From NCBI GenBank assembly GCA_036703985.1, contig DATNQN010000097.1:1-64000 (forward strand): a stretch of 64,000 bases of DNA. The letters are read 5' to 3'. Of the stretch, positions 37,560 through 45,790 are shown in pieces. The stretch comes from Leptolyngbyaceae cyanobacterium. GTDB taxonomy: Bacteria; Cyanobacteriota; Cyanobacteriia; Cyanobacteriales; Aerosakkonemataceae. Every line of letters begins with the position of its first letter. Position 1 is the first letter of the stretch. The notes below the pieces were generated by a model. The model was not told where the DNA came from. It did not search any database and was given only the letters and a program-made list of their open reading frames with translations. The position numbers were made by a program, and so were the translations under genes.

Positions 37560-37618
37560 GGTGTTATGGTCGATCGCAAAAGTAAGTTTTTGGAAGTTTT
37601 AACCGCAAATGAATATAG
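37560..37618. repeat. 59-bp direct repeat, copy 2
   Basis: See copy 1 at 36608-36666. It covers the leader and the first codons of the YwiC-like gene. Confidence 0.85.
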
Positions 37619-38442
37619 ATGAACAATTGTCTGAGCAATCGTGCCGTAAACCTAACCAACAAGCTTGGTATCGCCCCATTTTCTCTCCAGAACATGGGGT
37701 ATATGTGATGTTATTGATTTCCTTTTTAACGGGAACCGCCGCCGCGCAACAATGGAATTGGGCTACAACTCTAGCACTTATTTGTGCGTTCTGTGGATTC
37801 CAGGCAGAACATCCTTGGATATTGCAAATTAAACAACGAAAAAGTTTTAAGCCAAGGTTTTGGGTATGGGGTGGTTTCTATTCAGCAATAGCAGGAGCGA
37901 TCGCATTTTACCTATATTGGAGACAAGATAATTTATTATCACCCTTGCTATGGATTTATTTAGGAGCGATCGCAGCCGTTATCATTGATGGGATTTCGGT
38001 ATTTTATCGGGAACAAAAATCAATTATCAATGAGTTGATTACTTTTGCGGCTATATGTTTATCGGCTCCGTTTGCTTATGTTGTAACGACTGGAACGATC
38101 TCAACAACCGTGCTGGGATTGTGGCTTTTAAATAGCTTGTTTTTTTCCAGCGCTATTTTTACCGTCAAGTTTCGCAAAGACAAAAGCCATGCGGTAACGC
38201 CAAGTTTGATTTATCATGCGATCGCATCTTTGCTAGTTGCCGGACTTTGGTTAATTGGCTGGTTATCACTGATTACAGCCGTTGCTTTTAGTGTTGTTTT
38301 AATTAAATTTGGGATTATTCTTTGGCAGCGAGATTGGTACTGCACTACTAAGATTCAATTTGTTGCGATGTTGGAAACTGGAACGGCTCTATTGTTTTTG
38401 TTCATTGCGGCTGTGTCATTGCTTCCAGCGCATTTGTCATAA
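37609..38442 (+). CDS. YwiC-like family membrane protein
   Basis: 277 residues with about seven to eight membrane helices. The start YRPIFSPEHGVYVMLLISFLTG carries the family's conserved EHG signature. Charged loops KQRKSFKPRF and KFRKDKSHAV follow helices, as in YwiC-like proteins (PF14256). Function is unknown. The ATG lies within the 37560-37618 direct repeat, whose other copy is across the SRPBCC gene. Confidence 0.88.
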   Translation: MNIDEQLSEQSCRKPNQQAWYRPIFSPEHGVYVMLLISFLTGTAAAQQWNWATTLALICAFCGFQAEHPWILQIKQRKSFKPRFWVWGGFYSAIAGAIAFYLYWRQDNLLSPLLWIYLGAIAAVIIDGISVFYREQKSIINELITFAAICLSAPFAYVVTTGTISTTVLGLWLLNSLFFSSAIFTVKFRKDKSHAVTPSLIYHAIASLLVAGLWLIGWLSLITAVAFSVVLIKFGIILWQRDWYCTTKIQFVAMLETGTALLFLFIAAVSLLPAHLS

Positions 38443-38471
38443 CCTTGTTATGCTTTTGTGTAGGAATGCAA

Positions 38472-39221
38472 TTATGTTGTTGGCAAGCTTGACGCAACGA
38501 TCTTCCCTACTTGATGGAAGTATTCGTTTTTTACTCCTTTTGCAACTGGATGACGAGTAATAGCGAACACAGTATGTTCGTTCTTAGCAACATACAGCCG
38601 ATCGTCCCCAGCAACAATTTCCGTAAACTCTACATCTGCAATTACTTTCCACCAGTGAATATAGCCTGGATTAACGCTGTAGAAAATAACAGCTTTGGGT
38701 TTGTACTCACGGATACGTTGTCGTAAATTTGCTGCCCGACGTTGGGCGTAGTAGTTAGCATACACCTCTCGATTAGTTAGATATGGCAGTTGTGAATATT
38801 GTGCATAGAGCCAGTTTCTAACGGACGGCGACGGAAGCGGAAGTAGTTCAACCAGACAATTGGTGCTGCTGTGTCGCCCTAAATGCTCTTTTTGGTACGC
38901 CCGGACGTTTTCCGTGTGAACATCCTGCCCTCTGGCACTCAATTCAATCCTAATGAGTCGGTTCCATGTCGGTTGGAGTCTTGGCTGTGAACCAAAGAAC
39001 CTTTCTGCACCTATTTCGGCGTGGTAAGCAACAATATCTTCGAGTTCTAATCTGCCACGGCGATGCCAATCTTGAAGTCGTTGGGCGATATCTGCAAATG
39101 AGCCACCGCCTCCTTCTTCCATACCAACAAACCAGTAATCGCCCTGATAGTTGCCGTACCCATAGAATTTGTCCATAAAATCTTGCAGTAATGAGTCGTC
39201 GAACATCGGCAATGAGGACAT
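38472..39221 (-). CDS. Conserved hypothetical protein, possible uracil-DNA-glycosylase-like fold
   Basis: 249 residues. YWFVGMEEGGGGSFADIAQRL near residue 30 recalls motif 1 (GxEPG) of the uracil-DNA glycosylase superfamily. KAVIFYSVNPGYIHWWKVI followed later by VFAITRHPVAKGVKNEYF recalls the strand and His-containing motif 2. No assignment is certain. It converges with the YwiC-like gene (29-base gap). If the fold is right, it could be a nucleic-acid base hydrolase. Confidence 0.6.
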   Translation of the reverse strand: MSSLPMFDDSLLQDFMDKFYGYGNYQGDYWFVGMEEGGGGSFADIAQRLQDWHRRGRLELEDIVAYHAEIGAERFFGSQPRLQPTWNRLIRIELSARGQDVHTENVRAYQKEHLGRHSSTNCLVELLPLPSPSVRNWLYAQYSQLPYLTNREVYANYYAQRRAANLRQRIREYKPKAVIFYSVNPGYIHWWKVIADVEFTEIVAGDDRLYVAKNEHTVFAITRHPVAKGVKNEYFHQVGKIVASSLPTT

Positions 39222-39339
39222 TTACGCTCTCCTACGTGAACTAGCGGACAAATTGATTAAGTGCGATCGCCCCTCACCTCCGCCTAAGTTGAAGCGTGAA
39301 ACTTATCGCCTCTATTAGTTTTCCCTCAGAGTAGTGAAC

Positions 39340-39520
39340 CTACTGTCTCTGTTCCGCCAACCATGTCTCTAAATCAGACAGAGCAGAGAAATCCAGCAAC
39401 GCCCCTCCTCACGTCCTTCCTCTTTTGCCTCCTGGTAAATCCGTGTTTGCTTAAGCGTGATTCCTAGCATTGCTTCAACCTCTTGCTGACTTAGATTTGT
39501 GAACTTACAAACCATAATCA
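39340..39520 (-). pseudogene. Remnant of a DUF2887/Rpn-family gene
   Basis: The minus-strand translation MV.KFTNLSQQEVEAMLGITLKQTRIYQEAKEE and, after a gap and frame change, the end LSALSDLETWLAEQRQ match the C-terminus of the intact gene at 39534-40364. About 25 codons between the two blocks are missing. It lies directly downstream of the intact gene in the same orientation. It is a decayed tandem partial copy. Confidence 0.85.
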
Positions 39521-39533
39521 CGGCGCAACAAAT

Positions 39534-40364
39534 CTATTGTCCCTGCTCCGCCAACCATCTCTCTAAATCAGACAGATTAGAAAAATCCAACAAAGCCTCT
39601 AACAACGATTCCAACTGAGTAATAGATAGGGCATCAATTTGTACTTTGATTGGCTCAGGTACTTCTCCCACTCTTCGGGGTAGAAGCCGCAGGACGATCG
39701 ATTTCGCTTCATCTTCTCTAGCCTCCTGGTACACCCGTGTTTGCTCAAGGGTAATTCCTAGCATTGCTTCCACCTCTTGCCGACTTAAATTGATGAACTT
39801 ATACACCATTATTGTCGTTACCATCTCTAGGATGGCACGGCTCGTTTCTGGGGGTAACTCCTGTTGCGATCGCGCCAACAAGTTTCTAGCTTCGATCGCA
39901 GCCTGATTTTCCTGAAGGGTTGTCAGTACCATTAACGCCACCCCCAAGGGCAATTGAGCCATTTCGCCCAATTCATTGAGATATACTCGATGAACGCGAT
40001 CGCCATTTAGTAAATCTTCATAAGGATGGGTTTGACTTTGCTCTGTCGTTCGGGATGGATAAATAACTACCGCCTGCCAATCACTAAACCGATCGCGATT
40101 GCGATAAAAATATAAAAAAGATTCCCCAAATAATCGCTCGTAAAGTAGTTCATCTTTTTGAAATTGGACTTCGCAAAAATAAACAACTCCCGGTGTTTCC
40201 GATTCTGGTGGTAGAAAAACCCCGTCGATTTCAAATTTGGGTTCTTTAACAGCAACGGAATCAAACCGATAGTTTTGAGCATTGGCTGGAGGATCTTCCA
40301 GTAGCTCAAATAATATTTGTGGCGATTGTTGAAATAATTGGTAAAAGATGGAATCTCGCCGCAT
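39534..40364 (-). CDS. DUF2887/Rpn-family PD-(D/E)XK nuclease
   Basis: 276 residues. The N-terminal DUF2887 domain has FYQLFQQSPQILFELLEDPP, the restriction-enzyme-like core FEIDGVFLP...YFCEVQFQKD (Asp and E-x-Q of the nuclease site), and FFYRNRDRFSDWQAVVIYPSR. The middle part is Rpn-like. The C-terminus is EAMLGITLEQTRVYQEAREDE...LLDFSNLSDLERWLAEQ. The family includes recombination-promoting nucleases often described as transposase-like and amplified in cyanobacteria. A decayed copy lies just downstream. Confidence 0.88.
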   Translation of the reverse strand: MRRDSIFYQLFQQSPQILFELLEDPPANAQNYRFDSVAVKEPKFEIDGVFLPPESETPGVVYFCEVQFQKDELLYERLFGESFLYFYRNRDRFSDWQAVVIYPSRTTEQSQTHPYEDLLNGDRVHRVYLNELGEMAQLPLGVALMVLTTLQENQAAIEARNLLARSQQELPPETSRAILEMVTTIMVYKFINLSRQEVEAMLGITLEQTRVYQEAREDEAKSIVLRLLPRRVGEVPEPIKVQIDALSITQLESLLEALLDFSNLSDLERWLAEQGQ

Positions 40365-40434
40365 AGTCAGAATACTGGATTAGTTGGATCGATCGTACTA
40401 TTAACCAGCGATTTGGCAAACGACGAGTTCTTAG

Positions 40435-41250
40435 TTAGATAACCGCTAGGCAGGTATCGAGTGCTGTAGCAAATTGCTCAGGTGCATCGAGCATCAGCCA
40501 GTGTCCGGTATCTGGTAGCGTAATTGTGGTTAGTGCAGGGCGGAGGACATGAAGGCTGAATGGGAAGTTATTCGACGGTGCAAGAATTGCGTGAGCGCGT
40601 GTCCCAGGTGTTGCGAGATAGCGATCGAGCGCTTCCACAGCTTTAAAGGTGAACAACTCGCGAGAGGTTCCCAGCAGGCGATCTTTTGGGGTGGCGGCAA
40701 GACGGGCGAGAATTCGATCGTGCGTTGCTGGCGTACCCCCTATCAGTGCGTTGCGGAAAGAGTTTTCCAGAGTCTTGCGCCAGTCGTCGGTTGCTAGTGC
40801 CGCTTGCATGGGAGCGATTTGTGCATCATAAACTTCTGGGGGAAGTTGGGTGCAGTCGATTGGTGGATCGACTAGTATTAATTGCGCGATCGAATTCGGT
40901 TGAGCAGCAGCCGCAGCGAGAACGACGCAAGCACCAAAACTGTGTCCGACGAGGACAATCCGATCGAGTTTGAGAGCTTCCAATACAGCGAACAGATCGG
41001 CTGCACAGGAGGTGGGAGAATAGTCATCGTCCGCAGGTGGCGTAGAAGTTCCGTGTCCCCGTAAATCAATTGCGATCGCGCGTCGAGTACGACCGGTATA
41101 AGCCAATTGTGCATCCCAGATATCCGCAGAACACGCCATTCCATGTACGAATACTACTGGCAGCAGCTTGGATTCCGTAACGGTAACAGGTGCATCGGCT
41201 TCCAGAATATGAATGCTACCGTTTTGAGTCGCGATAGTCGTTGAGTGCAT
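40435..41250 (-). CDS. Alpha/beta hydrolase
   Basis: 271 residues with a complete hydrolase pattern: oxyanion-hole segment VVFVHGMACSADIWDAQ, nucleophile elbow GHSFGACVVLAAA with catalytic Ser, acid region near FKAVEALDRYLATP, and catalytic His in LPDTGHWLMLDAPEQFA. It is soluble, with no signal peptide. Substrate unknown; similar to esterase/haloperoxidase-type enzymes. It is a lone gene with a 72-base gap to the GNAT gene upstream. Confidence 0.92.
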   Translation of the reverse strand: MHSTTIATQNGSIHILEADAPVTVTESKLLPVVFVHGMACSADIWDAQLAYTGRTRRAIAIDLRGHGTSTPPADDDYSPTSCAADLFAVLEALKLDRIVLVGHSFGACVVLAAAAAQPNSIAQLILVDPPIDCTQLPPEVYDAQIAPMQAALATDDWRKTLENSFRNALIGGTPATHDRILARLAATPKDRLLGTSRELFTFKAVEALDRYLATPGTRAHAILAPSNNFPFSLHVLRPALTTITLPDTGHWLMLDAPEQFATALDTCLAVI

Positions 41251-41322
41251 ATTGTTTTCCCTTGAATCTTAATTGCTTCAAATAAACGATTTTATTAATA
41301 TCTAATTGAAAGTACTTTTTCG

Positions 41323-41853
41323 CTATAGCCAATTTTCAACTGTCAAAGCCCAACGTTCATGATCGCGCCATTCTCCATTGATTTGTAGGTATCGTCGAGA
41401 AAAACCCTCTTTCGTAAAACCCAATCCCGTGACTAAATTAATTGATGCCATGTTTTCAGGTTGAATATTAGCTTCAACTCGATGTAAACAGAGTGTATGA
41501 AAAGCGTAATCGATCGCTAAACGCACGCCCTCTGACATTAATCCCTGACCTGCAAAATCAACATCGACGTAATAACCAAGATAAGCATTTTGAAACGCTC
41601 GATAGAAGATTTGGCTTAAATTGGCAACTCCAATAATTTTATTATTAATTGAATGGCAAATCAGTAAACCTTCAAAGTCATCATTCTGGCAACGATCGAT
41701 ATATTTTTTGCACTCCTGTTCGCTCAGGGGCGGAAATGCCCAAGGGAAATGAAATTCCTTGCTTCTTTGGTGAAGAGATAATAATTCTTGACAATCTTCT
41801 TGAGTTGGTTTTCTAATAAAAACGCGAGGTGGCACGAAGGTTTTTGGCTCCAT
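41323..41853 (-). CDS. GNAT N-acetyltransferase (RimJ/RimL-like)
   Basis: 176 residues. RKPTQEDCQELLSLHQRS, YVDVDFAGQGLMSEGVRLAIDYAFHTLCLHRVEANIQPENMASINLVTGLGFTKEGFSRRYL shows the GNAT core. The acetyl-CoA loop is Q/GxGxM and the ENxxSxxLxxxxGF signature is that of the RimJ/RimL group. It acetylates ribosomal-protein N-termini or other amines; substrate is not determinable. Confidence 0.92.
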   Translation of the reverse strand: MEPKTFVPPRVFIRKPTQEDCQELLSLHQRSKEFHFPWAFPPLSEQECKKYIDRCQNDDFEGLLICHSINNKIIGVANLSQIFYRAFQNAYLGYYVDVDFAGQGLMSEGVRLAIDYAFHTLCLHRVEANIQPENMASINLVTGLGFTKEGFSRRYLQINGEWRDHERWALTVENWL

Positions 41854-41967
41854 ACTCGATTTACAATATCAGCTTCACTGTAATTCGTTTTATCGATAGA
41901 AATAACCGACGATTGTGAGTGAAAAAGTGGTTATAGCCAAGGAGAAGCAAGGAGAGCGGTTTGGAGT

Positions 41968-42477
41968 TTAGCGGTTTTTTAGGAAATGTTGCAATTGTAT
42001 TTCTATTTGATTAATTTTCCCCTCTAGCACCAAAATGTATTGTGCTTGCTGTACAACCGTTTGTTCGAGTTGTATTACTCGCTGTTCTATCGGAATATCA
42101 TCTGAAGTTCCGTTAAAAGCAGCCACAATGTTTTTCCAACTCTGAGCGGGTAGTTTGATTTGATAAACGTTACGCAGATACCCATAAGCTTCTTTACAAG
42201 TACCAAACCGAGCTTTTAATGCTTCTTGTGTCCAAGAATTTGCTCCCTTAAGTTTGTCTTTATCTAAAACAGGAGAAGCATTTGGTAAAAGGGGATGATT
42301 AATCGTCTCTCCAGTTTCAGCTTTAGCATAAGCATAACCAGTACGAAGTGCTGCTTCTGCTACTCGAAAGGAGTTTTTTCCTAGTTCTTCCCCTAATGTT
42401 TGCATCTGGTTAATGCCATTTTGCACATCATTGAGTTGCTGACTAACTGCCTTGAGTGATTTTGTAAGTTTACCCAT
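41968..42477 (-). CDS. Hypothetical protein, partner of the coiled-coil gene
   Basis: 169 residues, no family recognised. The N-terminus (VSQQLNDVQNGINQMQTLGEELGKNSF) and C-terminus (EQTVVQQAQYILVLEGKINQIEIQLQHFL) are coiled coil. The middle has NSWTQEALKARFGTCKEAYGYLRNVYQIKLPAQSWKNIVAAF, mixed helical. It starts 6 bases after the stop of the upstream 190-residue gene, so the two form an operon. Function unknown. Confidence 0.75.
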   Translation of the reverse strand: MGKLTKSLKAVSQQLNDVQNGINQMQTLGEELGKNSFRVAEAALRTGYAYAKAETGETINHPLLPNASPVLDKDKLKGANSWTQEALKARFGTCKEAYGYLRNVYQIKLPAQSWKNIVAAFNGTSDDIPIEQRVIQLEQTVVQQAQYILVLEGKINQIEIQLQHFLKNR

Positions 42478-42483
42478 TTTTAT

Positions 42484-43056
42484 TTATTCATCTAACAAAC
42501 GGCGATTAATTGATGCGGGTGTTTCTTCTGTCCAAGATTCCGTTTTATTCTGAGATATTTTCTTTTGAGATATTAACTCTTTTACGTCAGTATTCAAAAG
42601 TCGGTTTGTGGCTTTCAATAATAAAGAAAAACGACTAAATATAGATAGTAAACCATTGTCAGTTTTAACTTCTTCGTAAACATATTCAAACTCTTCTAGT
42701 AGCTGGTTTGTTGCATTCACTTGGTCTTTTAAATCACCAACTTGCTCGTCAAGGTTTTCTCCCCAATTCTTTAGTTGTCGCTGAACTTCTACACTGTGAG
42801 ACAGGGATTTTTGTAAATTTTCTCTTTCTGCATTCACCTTTTCAAGCGCAGTTGTTGTTTGTTTGAGTTTTTGCTGAAGGCTGACCAGATTTGCTTTAGC
42901 CTCGCTCTGGCGTCTGACTAGCTGACCGCGACTACCTGTAAGACTACGATATGAATTGCGAAGCTCTTGATAAGCTGCTTCCAGTTCCTCTCGATTAAGC
43001 TTTTGGGTATGCAGAGGAAATTCACTAACGCTTTTGTACTCCTTATAGTTTGCCAT
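42484..43056 (-). CDS. Coiled-coil hypothetical protein
   Basis: 190 residues; long coiled coil from about residue 20 to 130 (LNREELEAAYQELRNSY...LVSLQQKLKQTTTALEKVNAERENLQKSLSHS...), then a short hydrophobic stretch GLLSIFSRFSLLLKATNRLL and a polar tail. AGGAAACAGAGG precedes the ATG. No family recognised. It forms a two-gene unit with the 169-residue gene. No membrane anchor is certain. Confidence 0.75.
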   Translation of the reverse strand: MANYKEYKSVSEFPLHTQKLNREELEAAYQELRNSYRSLTGSRGQLVRRQSEAKANLVSLQQKLKQTTTALEKVNAERENLQKSLSHSVEVQRQLKNWGENLDEQVGDLKDQVNATNQLLEEFEYVYEEVKTDNGLLSIFSRFSLLLKATNRLLNTDVKELISQKKISQNKTESWTEETPASINRRLLDE

Positions 43057-43434
43057 CCTCTGTTTCCTTACTGATTTGTATTTTAGTTAAAATAACTGGA
43101 TAATAAAATTATTCAAGATGTCAAATATAACAATCAACAGTAAAATTACGAGATTTATTAAAAATTTTAATACATTTTTTATTAAAAATACATAAAACCT
43201 TACTTATTCAATTATATTTTTTTACGTTCTTGGCGTCTTCGCCGTTTAATCATTTCAATCTTTCGGATAAAAATTTTAGAAGAAAATAGGCCCGATCGCA
43301 TTTCTCCTCTTCTCTTCCTCTCTGCGTCCTCTGCGTCTTTGCGGTTCAAACTCTTCAATAACCCCTAACACCAGACAGACAAAACAAAACCACCATTCCG
43401 CGATATGCTATCATAAAAACTACTAGCAGCAAAA
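43057..43434. other. Intergenic region upstream of rsmB
   Basis: AT-rich for 150 bases, then CTCTGCGTCCTCTGCGTC tandem sequence (43318-43345). It must hold divergent promoters. No gene is seen. Confidence 0.5.
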
Positions 43435-44817
43435 ATGGCGATCGCACTTCCACCCACCCAGCAAAACCCCCGTCAAATAGCCTTTCTCGTTCTGCGCGAC
43501 ATATACAAAGGCGGTTTCGCGGATGTGATTCTCGATCGCTTTCTGCAAACATCTCACCTAAAAGACCTAGACCGCCGTTTCACCACAGAGTTAGTATACG
43601 GTACGGTGAGGAGAAAAAGAACTCTTGACGCAATTATCGACCAATTAGGAAAAAAGAAATCTCATCAACAACCGCCCGATTTGCGGATAATTTTACATTT
43701 AGGTTTATATCAGTTACGTTATCTAACTAATATTCCTCCATCTGCTGCCATTAATACTACTGTCGAACTAGCCAAAGAAAACAAATTTTCCGGACTTAGC
43801 GGTGTAGTAAATGGTTTATTGCGACAGTACGATCGGTTAGCAGTCGATGGAAAAGACCCTTTAATTTTACCGGAAAATGCCGTTGAAAGATTAGGAATTT
43901 TATCTAGTTTTCCCGATTGGATCGTGCAACTTTGGCTAGAACAATTGGGAGAAGAAGAAACAGCGCAATTGTGCGAATGGATGAATGAAACGCCAGTAAT
44001 TGATTTGCGAATCAATTCTCTAAAAGTAACCCTAGAAGAAGTAGAAAAGGCGTTCAAATCAGCGGGTATTTTAGTGAGGAAAATTCCTCATTTACCGCAA
44101 GGATTGAGGTTAATTGGCAGTACTGGTGCAATGCAAAATTTACCTGGTTTTAAAGAGGGATGGTGGGTAGTGCAGGATAGCAGCGCTCAAATGGTAACCC
44201 ATTTACTCGATCCGCAACCGTGGGAAGTGATAATTGATACTTGTGCGGCACCGGGAGGAAAAACAACGCACATTGCTGAATTGATGGGGGATAATGGTCG
44301 GATATGGGCTTGCGATCGCACTCCTTCCCGTCTCAAAAAGTTAAAAGAAAATGCCCAACGCTTGAATTTAAAATCTATTCAAATCTGCACTGGCGATAGT
44401 CGCCACCAACCGCAGTTTATCAATTCTGCGGACAGAGTATTACTCGACGTGCCATGTTCGGGATTGGGAACTTTGCACCGCCATGCGGATGCGCGTTGGC
44501 GACAAACTCCGGAAACGGTGGCGGAACTAGCGGTGATGCAACGGGAATTGTTAGCATCAGGTGCGTCTTTTGTCAAGAATGGTGGCATTTTGGTTTATTC
44601 AACTTGTACGCTACATCCGTTAGAGAATGAAAGAGTAATCGAATCTTTTTTGGAGACGCATCCGAATTGGCAAATTGAACCGCCAGCACCTAATTCGCCC
44701 TTAGCACCCTTTACAATGGCTCCTGGATGGCTAAAAGTTTGGCCGCACCGACATCGAATGGATGGTTTTTTTATGGTGCGGTTGAGGAAAGAAGGGGATG
44801 CGGGGGTGAGTAGGTAA
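43435..44817 (+). CDS. rsmB: 16S rRNA (cytosine(967)-C5)-methyltransferase
   Basis: 460 residues. The N-terminal NusB-like RNA-binding domain is residues 10-140 (FTTELVYGTVRRKRTLDAIIDQL). The C-terminal SAM methyltransferase has VIIDTCAAPGGKTTHIAEL, RVLLDVPCSGLGTLHRHADARW with a catalytic Cys in PCS, and VYSTCTLHPLENE with the second Cys of RNA m5C methyltransferases. The motifs are complete. It starts at ATG 43435, which overlaps a GCGATCGC site. It is followed by the TerB-like gene on the same strand. Confidence 0.96.
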   Translation: MAIALPPTQQNPRQIAFLVLRDIYKGGFADVILDRFLQTSHLKDLDRRFTTELVYGTVRRKRTLDAIIDQLGKKKSHQQPPDLRIILHLGLYQLRYLTNIPPSAAINTTVELAKENKFSGLSGVVNGLLRQYDRLAVDGKDPLILPENAVERLGILSSFPDWIVQLWLEQLGEEETAQLCEWMNETPVIDLRINSLKVTLEEVEKAFKSAGILVRKIPHLPQGLRLIGSTGAMQNLPGFKEGWWVVQDSSAQMVTHLLDPQPWEVIIDTCAAPGGKTTHIAELMGDNGRIWACDRTPSRLKKLKENAQRLNLKSIQICTGDSRHQPQFINSADRVLLDVPCSGLGTLHRHADARWRQTPETVAELAVMQRELLASGASFVKNGGILVYSTCTLHPLENERVIESFLETHPNWQIEPPAPNSPLAPFTMAPGWLKVWPHRHRMDGFFMVRLRKEGDAGVSR

Positions 44818-44821
44818 GCCC

Positions 44822-44857
44822 TCAATCTAAAATCAAAAATTTAAAATCTAAAATCGA
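44822..44857. repeat. AATCTAAAATC tandem repeat
   Basis: Imperfect copies of AATCTAAAAT between rsmB and the TerB-like gene. It belongs to the family at 21291 and 35098. Confidence 0.7.
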
Positions 44858-44873
44858 GTAAAGGAGAAAGTTT

Positions 44874-45284
44874 ATGGATGTGAAAAAGTTGGTAAAAATT
44901 CTGATTGGTGCTGCCTGGATTGATGGGAAAATTCAGCCAGAAGAAAGAGAATATCTGCATCGAGTAGCAAAAGAAAAGGGTATTGAAGACGATCCGGAAA
45001 TCAAGCCTTTGCTGTATGAATTGCGGTCGGTATCGCCAGATGAGTGCTATCGTTGGGTGGAAGAATATTTAGGGGAACACCCTACTTCGGAAGAGTGCCA
45101 AAACTTGATCGAAGCCATCAGCGCTTTAATCTATAGCGATGGCAACGTAGCGAATGAAGAAGCTAAACTTTTATCGCGGTTGCAGCAACTCGATCCAGCC
45201 AATGAATCTCCTCAAACAATGAAAACTCGCGTGTTGGGAGAAATTCAAAAGCTTTATCGCCGATGGGTTGATGTCCAAAATTAG
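44874..45284 (+). CDS. TerB-family tellurite-resistance-like protein
   Basis: 136 residues, TerB-like helical bundle. Two copies of the hallmark D-G-x4-E-E metal-binding motif are WIDGKIQPEEREYL (about 17-30) and YSDGNVANEEAKLL (about 82-95). Ribosome-binding site AAAGGAG is 9 bases before the ATG. It is probably cytosolic or membrane-associated; role unproven. It is 56 bases downstream of rsmB, across a repeat. Confidence 0.9.
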   Translation: MDVKKLVKILIGAAWIDGKIQPEEREYLHRVAKEKGIEDDPEIKPLLYELRSVSPDECYRWVEEYLGEHPTSEECQNLIEAISALIYSDGNVANEEAKLLSRLQQLDPANESPQTMKTRVLGEIQKLYRRWVDVQN

Positions 45285-45297
45285 CTAAAAACCAGGT

Positions 45298-45363
45298 ATG
45301 TCATTAGTCATTAGTCATTAAACAGATCGCAAATGACTAATGACCGATGACAAATGACTAATT
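45298..45363. repeat. Palindromic CATTAGTCATT repeat
   Basis: TCATTAGTCATTAGTCATT on the left is mirrored by AATGACTAATGACCGATGAC...AATGACTAAT on the right. It lies between convergent genes and may act as a bidirectional hairpin. Confidence 0.7.
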
Positions 45364-45369
45364 ACCGTA

Positions 45370-45585
45370 TTAACTTTTAGGGCTGCCCACACCGGGAGTT
45401 TCTTCTTTTTTAACTTCCGGTACGATGCCGGGGCGTTCTTTATCTTCCCAACCTACGGGCCGCTTGGAATTATACCAAGCGATCGAGCCAATGGTGACTG
45501 CGGCAATGAAGCCAACTACATAAACTAAGGTAAAGGACAAGGGAAAGTGAGGCGCATTGGTAGCTACTTCCATTAATATCATCAT
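45370..45585 (-). CDS. psb35: Photosystem II assembly-associated protein Psb35-like
   Basis: 71 residues with one membrane helix (FTLVYVVGFIAAVTIGSIAWYNSKRPVGWEDKERPG). The helix plus the conserved WYNSKRP.GWEDK segment fits the cyanobacterial Ssl2148/Psb35 group, small proteins associated with CP47 and high-light-inducible proteins. Ribosome-binding site AGGAG is 10 bases before the first ATG. The C-terminal tail is acidic and Pro-rich. Assignment is by recognition of the short conserved core, so family certainty is moderate. Confidence 0.75.
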   Translation of the reverse strand: MMILMEVATNAPHFPLSFTLVYVVGFIAAVTIGSIAWYNSKRPVGWEDKERPGIVPEVKKEETPGVGSPKS

Positions 45586-45659
45586 GGCTAATTCACTCCT
45601 AAATAAATTACTCTTTACAGGTTATAGAAAATAAGTACAATTATCCATCCTCCCCAAGT

Positions 45660-45778
45660 ATAAATTGAAGGATGAACGATGAAGTCTGAAGGCTGAAGGA
45701 TGAAGTCTGAAGGATAAAGGATGAAAATTTATTATATTTATCTCCCCTGCTCCCCTGCTCCCCATCCTCCCATCCTCC
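45660..45778. repeat. GAAGGATGAA and CTCCCC repeats
   Basis: Imperfect GAAGGATGAAGTCTGAAG units, then CTGCTCCCCTGCTCCCCATCC C-rich units. They fill the gap after the PBP gene, and no terminator is obvious. Confidence 0.75.
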
Positions 45779-45790
45779 TGACACCAGGAA

